Of a stretch of 26,716 nucleotides of DNA, positions 23,587 to 26,716 are shown one piece after another. The DNA lies in assembly GCA_013139935.1 (NCBI GenBank), contig WSZX01000230.1, positions 1 through 26,716 of the forward strand, in the 5' to 3' direction. The notes beneath the pieces are model-generated. The model saw only the letters and a program-made list of their open reading frames with translations. It searched no databases and was not told the origin of the DNA. How positions within the stretch are numbered: the first letter of the stretch is position 1; each line of letters opens with the position of its first letter. This DNA comes from Ardenticatenales bacterium (GTDB lineage Bacteria; Chloroflexota; Anaerolineae; Promineifilales; UBA4811). A program made the translations under genes and the position numbers.

Positions 23587-23609
23587 CGGCTGGTTTGACG
23601 CTGTAGACC

Positions 23610-23790
23610 GAGAGTGTATAAAAACAAGCGAGGCACCGTCCCCTCTGCAGTTCCCCAGCTGCACACACTTGCGCCTGTCGGCAGTGCAGGTGAGGAAAGC
23701 TGGCAGGGGTGGCCTCCACCTCCCCTCACAACAGAAAAGAGCGGAGAACTTGGGGTCCTCCGATCGAGCAAACCTGGAACCCAACACCGG
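23610..23790. repeat. Palindromic interspersed repeat, copy E
   Basis: The left end GAGAGTGTATAAAAACAAGC and inner block CCGTCCCCTCTGCAGTTCCC match copies B and F. CTGCACACACTTGCGCCTG is identical to copy F at 26460. CTGCAC pairs with GTGCAG, and further hairpin arms follow (GTGAGG...CCTCAC). The right end (CCAACACC near 23781) is only a partial match. It starts 23 bp after the phosphatase stop codon and lies between convergent genes. Confidence 0.6.
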
Positions 23791-23810
23791 CCGGGCACTT
23801 GAGGCCCCCT

Positions 23811-24068
23811 TCATCCCGCCGCTCGCATGCCGGCGGCCGGCGTCAGCACCATCTGCCCCAATATTCGCTCCATCGCCATTGTGTGGCTGCAGACACCGCG
23901 GCCTGCAAAAAAGTCACAGTCACAATGCCAGCTTCCCTCGGCATAAGCAATCTTGTGTGGGTTATTGTCTCCATCGATGGTCACTGTGAACTGATCGAAT
24001 CTAACACGTTCTGGCTGCTCGGCATAACGCCTTGCCTTGTCAATCTTGCCGATCATCCCATAATCCAC
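23811..24068 (-). CDS. Small SWIM zinc-finger protein
   Basis: The 85-residue protein consists almost entirely of a SWIM zinc finger: C49, C51, C60 and H62 in the CxCx8CxH pattern (WHCDCDFFAGRGVCSH). Before it is a short beta-rich part with FTVTIDGDNNPHKI. SWIM fingers bind DNA or protein and usually sit in larger proteins such as SNF2 helicases or MULE transposases; here the finger stands alone. I set the start at GTG 24068 because AAAGGAG lies 6 bp before it; an in-frame ATG at 24113 has no such site. It has its own promoter and a leader hairpin. Confidence 0.75.
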   Translation of the reverse strand: MDYGMIGKIDKARRYAEQPERVRFDQFTVTIDGDNNPHKIAYAEGSWHCDCDFFAGRGVCSHTMAMERILGQMVLTPAAGMRAAG

Positions 24069-24120
24069 GGGGGACTCCTTTCCTGACTGGGTATGGTGAA
24101 TGAGACCTACCACTCAAAGC

Positions 24121-24147
24121 AAAACACGCGGGCAAGCACCCGCGTGT
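24121..24147 (-). terminator. Terminator-like hairpin in the leader of the SWIM gene
   Basis: ACACGCGGG (24124-24132) pairs perfectly with CCCGCGTGT (24139-24147) around a 6-nt loop. On the minus strand TTTTGCTTTG follows. It lies downstream of the gene's promoter and 53 bp before the GTG start. Confidence 0.6.
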
Positions 24148-24220
24148 CTAGTCAATTTCGCATTCAATTGCTTGGCTGATCTTGCCATGCCGACAATCTC
24201 GTAGAAAACCGATCTCAGTC

Positions 24221-24250
24221 AGTATACTGCACTCTGGCGCCGGTTGTCAA
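24221..24250 (-). promoter_or_regulatory. Promoter of the SWIM gene
   Basis: A perfect -35 TTGACA (complement of 24245-24250) and -10 TATACT (complement of 24221-24226) are spaced by 18 bp. The predicted start near 24214 gives a leader of about 145 nt. Confidence 0.7.
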
Positions 24251-24298
24251 ATGCCCGGCCTTGCCTCTGCCCGACGATTGCCCTACGTGTTGGCCTGA

Positions 24299-26287
24299 TT
24301 AATTCTCAAGCGTATAAGCTGCCCCCAGTATTTCAGCATCCTCCTGCTGGGCAACCCGACGTCCCTCCTCAACATCTACCCGTCGCAGCAGGTAGATGCC
24401 GACGGCAAAGAGCACGATGAGGCTTAGCACCGCTGGACGGCTGCTGTCAAAGGCCGCCACTGCGGCTGCAAACAGCAACGGGCCAATGATCGCGGAGAAC
24501 TTTTCCATGACACCGTAGAGCCCAAAGAACTCGCCGCTCTTCGCCGCAGGTGACATGCTGGCATAGAGACTTCGGCTGAGCGCCTGGCTCCCGCCTTGCA
24601 CCATCGCCACCATCCAGGCGAGGATCCAGAACTCAACCACCGAGTCGAGAAAGAACCCCCACACGGCGATGACCATATACACAGTCAGAGAGAGGATGAT
24701 GCTGCGTTTGGTATCCAGCTTGGCGGCAAGCCGCGAGAACAGCGCCCGCCCCACCAAGAGCGCCAACGCAGCGCCAACGACCTCTACACCCAGAATCAGG
24801 CCCAGGATCACCGCGAGGTTGCTCTGACGGATGGCCGGCAGGATTTCTACATCAGCTAGCGCCATCACCACCCCACTGCTGTCCTTGTTGCCCTCACCAG
24901 TGTTGATCAAGCTGAGTGTGTGGATCCCTGGTTCATCGGCCTGGAAGGTCTCTCGTGCTCCATAGCGCATCGTCGGACGATAGCCATCCAACGTGACCGG
25001 TCGCCCCGTGTCTTCATCCAACAAAGGCCGGCCGTCCATTTCAACGGCCCACACGCCGTGATCCGGTCCCAAGCTGTGAGTCACCCTGATCTTCTGCCCA
25101 TTGAACATCAGACTCCAGCTAGCACCCGGTTCGCTAGCAATCACATAGACCACATCTTGGTCACCACCAACCATGTCAGCCGCCATCGCCTCGGTTTTCC
25201 ACGCGCCCGCCAGGCCCAGAGCGGGGTCATCCGCGAGATACACGCCTTCCCCGACCGCTTCTGAGGTCGCCTCATAGGGCGGCAATGGTGCACCCGTCAC
25301 CATTCCCGGCAGAACCCGAACGCCGATGACACCCATAATGGGCAGAGAGACCAAGCTGAACAGGATAAAGGCGAGATACACAGGACGCCGACCGTCGGCT
25401 CTGCCAGGCAGCCGTCCAAAGATCAGGCTAAAGGGAATCCCAACGAACTGCACCAACAGCAGCGCTAGGATCAGTTCGGTGCTACCAAAACCGAGTTCCG
25501 CCCCATATATCGCCGCCACGCCAATGATAGTGCCAATTCCATCATTGTAGATCAGGAAAGCCATCAGATACTTGAACAACTGGCGATATTTCCGAACGTC
25601 GCGCAAGGTCTCCGCGAGCCGCCGAAAGCTAACACCCAGCACCGTCTGTCGGGGAGCCAGGGTGGCCGTGGCCGAGGGCGGTTCCGGCACCCGCGTAAGG
25701 ATCGGTATCGAAAAGATCGCCCACCAGACAGCGACGGTGAGGAAGGAAAGGCGCGGTCCCCATGTGCCGGGCAATACCTGGATCATCACTACGTTGATTG
25801 CCAGCAGCAACCCGCCACCCAGGTAGCCCGTCGCAAAGCCACGTGTCGATACCCTGTCCCGGTCGTCCTCTCTGGCTATGTGTGGCAGCAACGCATCGTA
25901 AAAGACGTTGGCACCGGTGAAACCAATCCGGCCAAAGACAAACAGAAGCGAAGCCAGCAGCCAGTCGCCAGTGTCCACCAACACTAGCAGCCCGGTCGCG
26001 ACAATCCCGATCCCAACAAACACGGTCAGGAAACGCCTCTTGCCGCGCATCACGTCAGAGACAGTGCCGAGTATCGGAGACAGAATCGCGACGATAAAGA
26101 GCGAAACGCTCAGTCCGACGCTCCAATAAGCGGTCGCCACAGCCTCGCTGGGCAAGTTCGCGCCTGCCACCTGACTATAGTAGATAGGGAGCACCGCCGC
26201 AAGAATGGTAGTGGCAAAAGCCGAGTTGGCCCAGTCGTACATGCACCAAGCTCTGACCCGCCGGTTGTATCCACTGCTCTCTTTCAT
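24299..26287 (-). CDS. UMF1/Atg22-like MFS transporter with inserted extracytoplasmic domain
   Basis: The 662-residue protein starts with the UMF1 signature MYDWANSAFATTILAAVLPI and keeps later family landmarks: VFYDALLPHIA near residue 128, and SRSLYASMSPAAKSGEFFGL (571-590) with YGVMEKFSAIIGP. UMF1 proteins are about 400-450 residues and move small solutes such as amino acids; the substrate here is unknown. The extra length comes from a soluble insert at roughly residues 328-488. It has beta-strand character (VWAVEMDGRPLLDEDTG, IHTLSLINTG) and is flanked by two added helices (302-327 and 490-515). AAGGAGGGAGC precedes ATG 26287. The gene is monocistronic with promoter 26373-26401. Confidence 0.85.
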   Translation of the reverse strand: MKESSGYNRRVRAWCMYDWANSAFATTILAAVLPIYYSQVAGANLPSEAVATAYWSVGLSVSLFIVAILSPILGTVSDVMRGKRRFLTVFVGIGIVATGLLVLVDTGDWLLASLLFVFGRIGFTGANVFYDALLPHIAREDDRDRVSTRGFATGYLGGGLLLAINVVMIQVLPGTWGPRLSFLTVAVWWAIFSIPILTRVPEPPSATATLAPRQTVLGVSFRRLAETLRDVRKYRQLFKYLMAFLIYNDGIGTIIGVAAIYGAELGFGSTELILALLLVQFVGIPFSLIFGRLPGRADGRRPVYLAFILFSLVSLPIMGVIGVRVLPGMVTGAPLPPYEATSEAVGEGVYLADDPALGLAGAWKTEAMAADMVGGDQDVVYVIASEPGASWSLMFNGQKIRVTHSLGPDHGVWAVEMDGRPLLDEDTGRPVTLDGYRPTMRYGARETFQADEPGIHTLSLINTGEGNKDSSGVVMALADVEILPAIRQSNLAVILGLILGVEVVGAALALLVGRALFSRLAAKLDTKRSIILSLTVYMVIAVWGFFLDSVVEFWILAWMVAMVQGGSQALSRSLYASMSPAAKSGEFFGLYGVMEKFSAIIGPLLFAAAVAAFDSSRPAVLSLIVLFAVGIYLLRRVDVEEGRRVAQQEDAEILGAAYTLEN

Positions 26288-26372
26288 GCTCCCTCCTTAC
26301 TGATGGCGCATTGGCCACAATGAGTACCGGTAGCGGATAATCCGATCCCGCAGCGCGCAATGGTGATGGCGA

Positions 26373-26401
26373 ATTATGGCACAGACCGATCCAACCGGCA
26401 A
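26373..26401 (-). promoter_or_regulatory. Promoter of the MFS transporter gene
   Basis: TTGCCG (complement of 26396-26401) and CATAAT (complement of 26373-26378) are spaced by 17 bp, about 80 bp before the start codon. Confidence 0.55.
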
Positions 26402-26412
26402 CTGAACGACAC

Positions 26413-26491
26413 GAGGGTGTAGAATAACAAGCGAGGCGCTGCCCCTCTGCGCTTCCGCTGCTGCACACACTTGCGCCTGCGGGCAGTGCAG
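26413..26491. repeat. Palindromic interspersed repeat, copy F (partial)
   Basis: It begins GAGGGTGTAGAATAACAAGC and contains CCCCTCTGCGCTTCCGCTG, then CTGCACACACTTGCGCCTG and GGCAGTGCAG, nearly the same as copy E. The usual right half is missing, so it is a truncated or shorter member. It lies 12 bp upstream of the -35 box of the MFS gene. Confidence 0.6.
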
Positions 26492-26499
26492 CATACTAT

Positions 26500-26581
26500 A
26501 GAGAATAAGTCAAATTCTCTCCTGAACGTTGACAAGGCAGCCCTAACACTACTCTGTTCAAACGCAGTTTTGAACAGAGTA
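26500..26581. repeat. Two adjacent perfect inverted repeats
   Basis: AGAGAAT (26500-26506) pairs with ATTCTCT (26514-26520). Further on, TACTCTGTTCAAA (26550-26562) pairs perfectly with TTTGAACAGAGTA (26569-26581) around a 6-nt loop. The 13-bp arms are AT-balanced and lack a T-run, so an operator-type protein binding site is at least as likely as a terminator. The next gene to the right is outside the window. Confidence 0.5.
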
Positions 26582-26716
26582 AGCAAGATATAGATTTCCC
26601 GGGTTCACACGACACCAGCGATTGTGTCTGTTAGCAGCCAAGGAACATGCCCCGAGCCGGTACTCTTGGGCCTAACCTAGTTCATACGAGGTGCCAACGC
26701 CCTCAACATACTTTAT

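Larger units (their letters stand above)
26288..26716. other. Non-coding end of window, 429 bp
   Basis: It holds the MFS promoter, palindromic repeat copy F (26413-26491) and two hairpins. No gene is seen; the last 135 bp show nothing recognisable. Confidence 0.5.

Noticed and set aside
1..26716. Prophage, defence island or secretion locus
   Set aside because: No integrase, capsid, restriction, toxin-antitoxin or nuclease-effector genes are visible. Most genes are housekeeping.

Overview
The window reads like a chromosomal segment of a free-living, moderately GC-rich bacterium, most likely a member of the Chloroflexota (Anaerolineae/Caldilineae-like). This placement is inferred from gene content and protein style: a short IF-2, an EF-G-2-type GTPase, tandem-XRE regulators, DUF362 and GT-C membrane proteins, and ThyX instead of ThyA. 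It has not been tested by any search. No phage, CRISPR, tRNA or rRNA is visible.

Layout. 1-2118: a lipoprotein gene cut by the window edge (minus strand), a divergent tandem-HTH regulator and a TPR protein. 2189-5157 (minus): an EF-G-like translation factor with its own promoter and a terminator-like leader hairpin, preceded by a small Tic20/DUF4870-type membrane protein. 5518-8693 (plus): a tight operon of a two-helix membrane protein, a GT-C glycosyltransferase interrupted by an in-frame TAG near its 3' end, a zinc-ribbon membrane protein, and scpA. 8821-11596 (plus): DUF362 protein, greA and a ROK sugar kinase. 12053-12766: thyX. 12843-20220 (minus): the conserved transcription/translation operon nusA-ylxR-infB-rbfA-nrnA-truB-ribF. 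20376-21206 (minus): metallo-beta-lactamase-fold hydrolase. 21653-21864 (minus): a promoter- and terminator-bounded RNA gene that I read as a candidate 6S RNA. 22114-23586 (plus): SEC-C protein and histidine phosphatase. 23811-24068 (minus): an 85-residue SWIM zinc-finger protein. 24299-26287 (minus): a UMF1/Atg22-like MFS transporter with an inserted extracytoplasmic domain.

How it fits together. Most of the window is housekeeping: transcription elongation and termination (NusA, GreA), translation initiation, elongation and ribosome maturation (IF-2, RbfA, EF-G-like, TruB), nucleotide and cofactor supply (ThyX, RibF, NrnA) and chromosome segregation (ScpA). The less ordinary content is non-coding. 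A family of palindromic interspersed repeats shares ends of the form AGGGTGTaGA...TCaACACCCT. A separate MITE-like element lies upstream of the MBL gene, with inverted ends and 9-bp flanking direct repeats. Terminator-like hairpins sit between good sigma-70-type promoters and the start codons of several unrelated genes (EF-G-like, nusA, the SWIM gene, DUF362).

I did not find a clear new defence or mobile system. The best candidates for follow-up are the MITE and palindrome families, the putative 6S RNA, the amber codon in the glycosyltransferase gene, and the leader hairpins.
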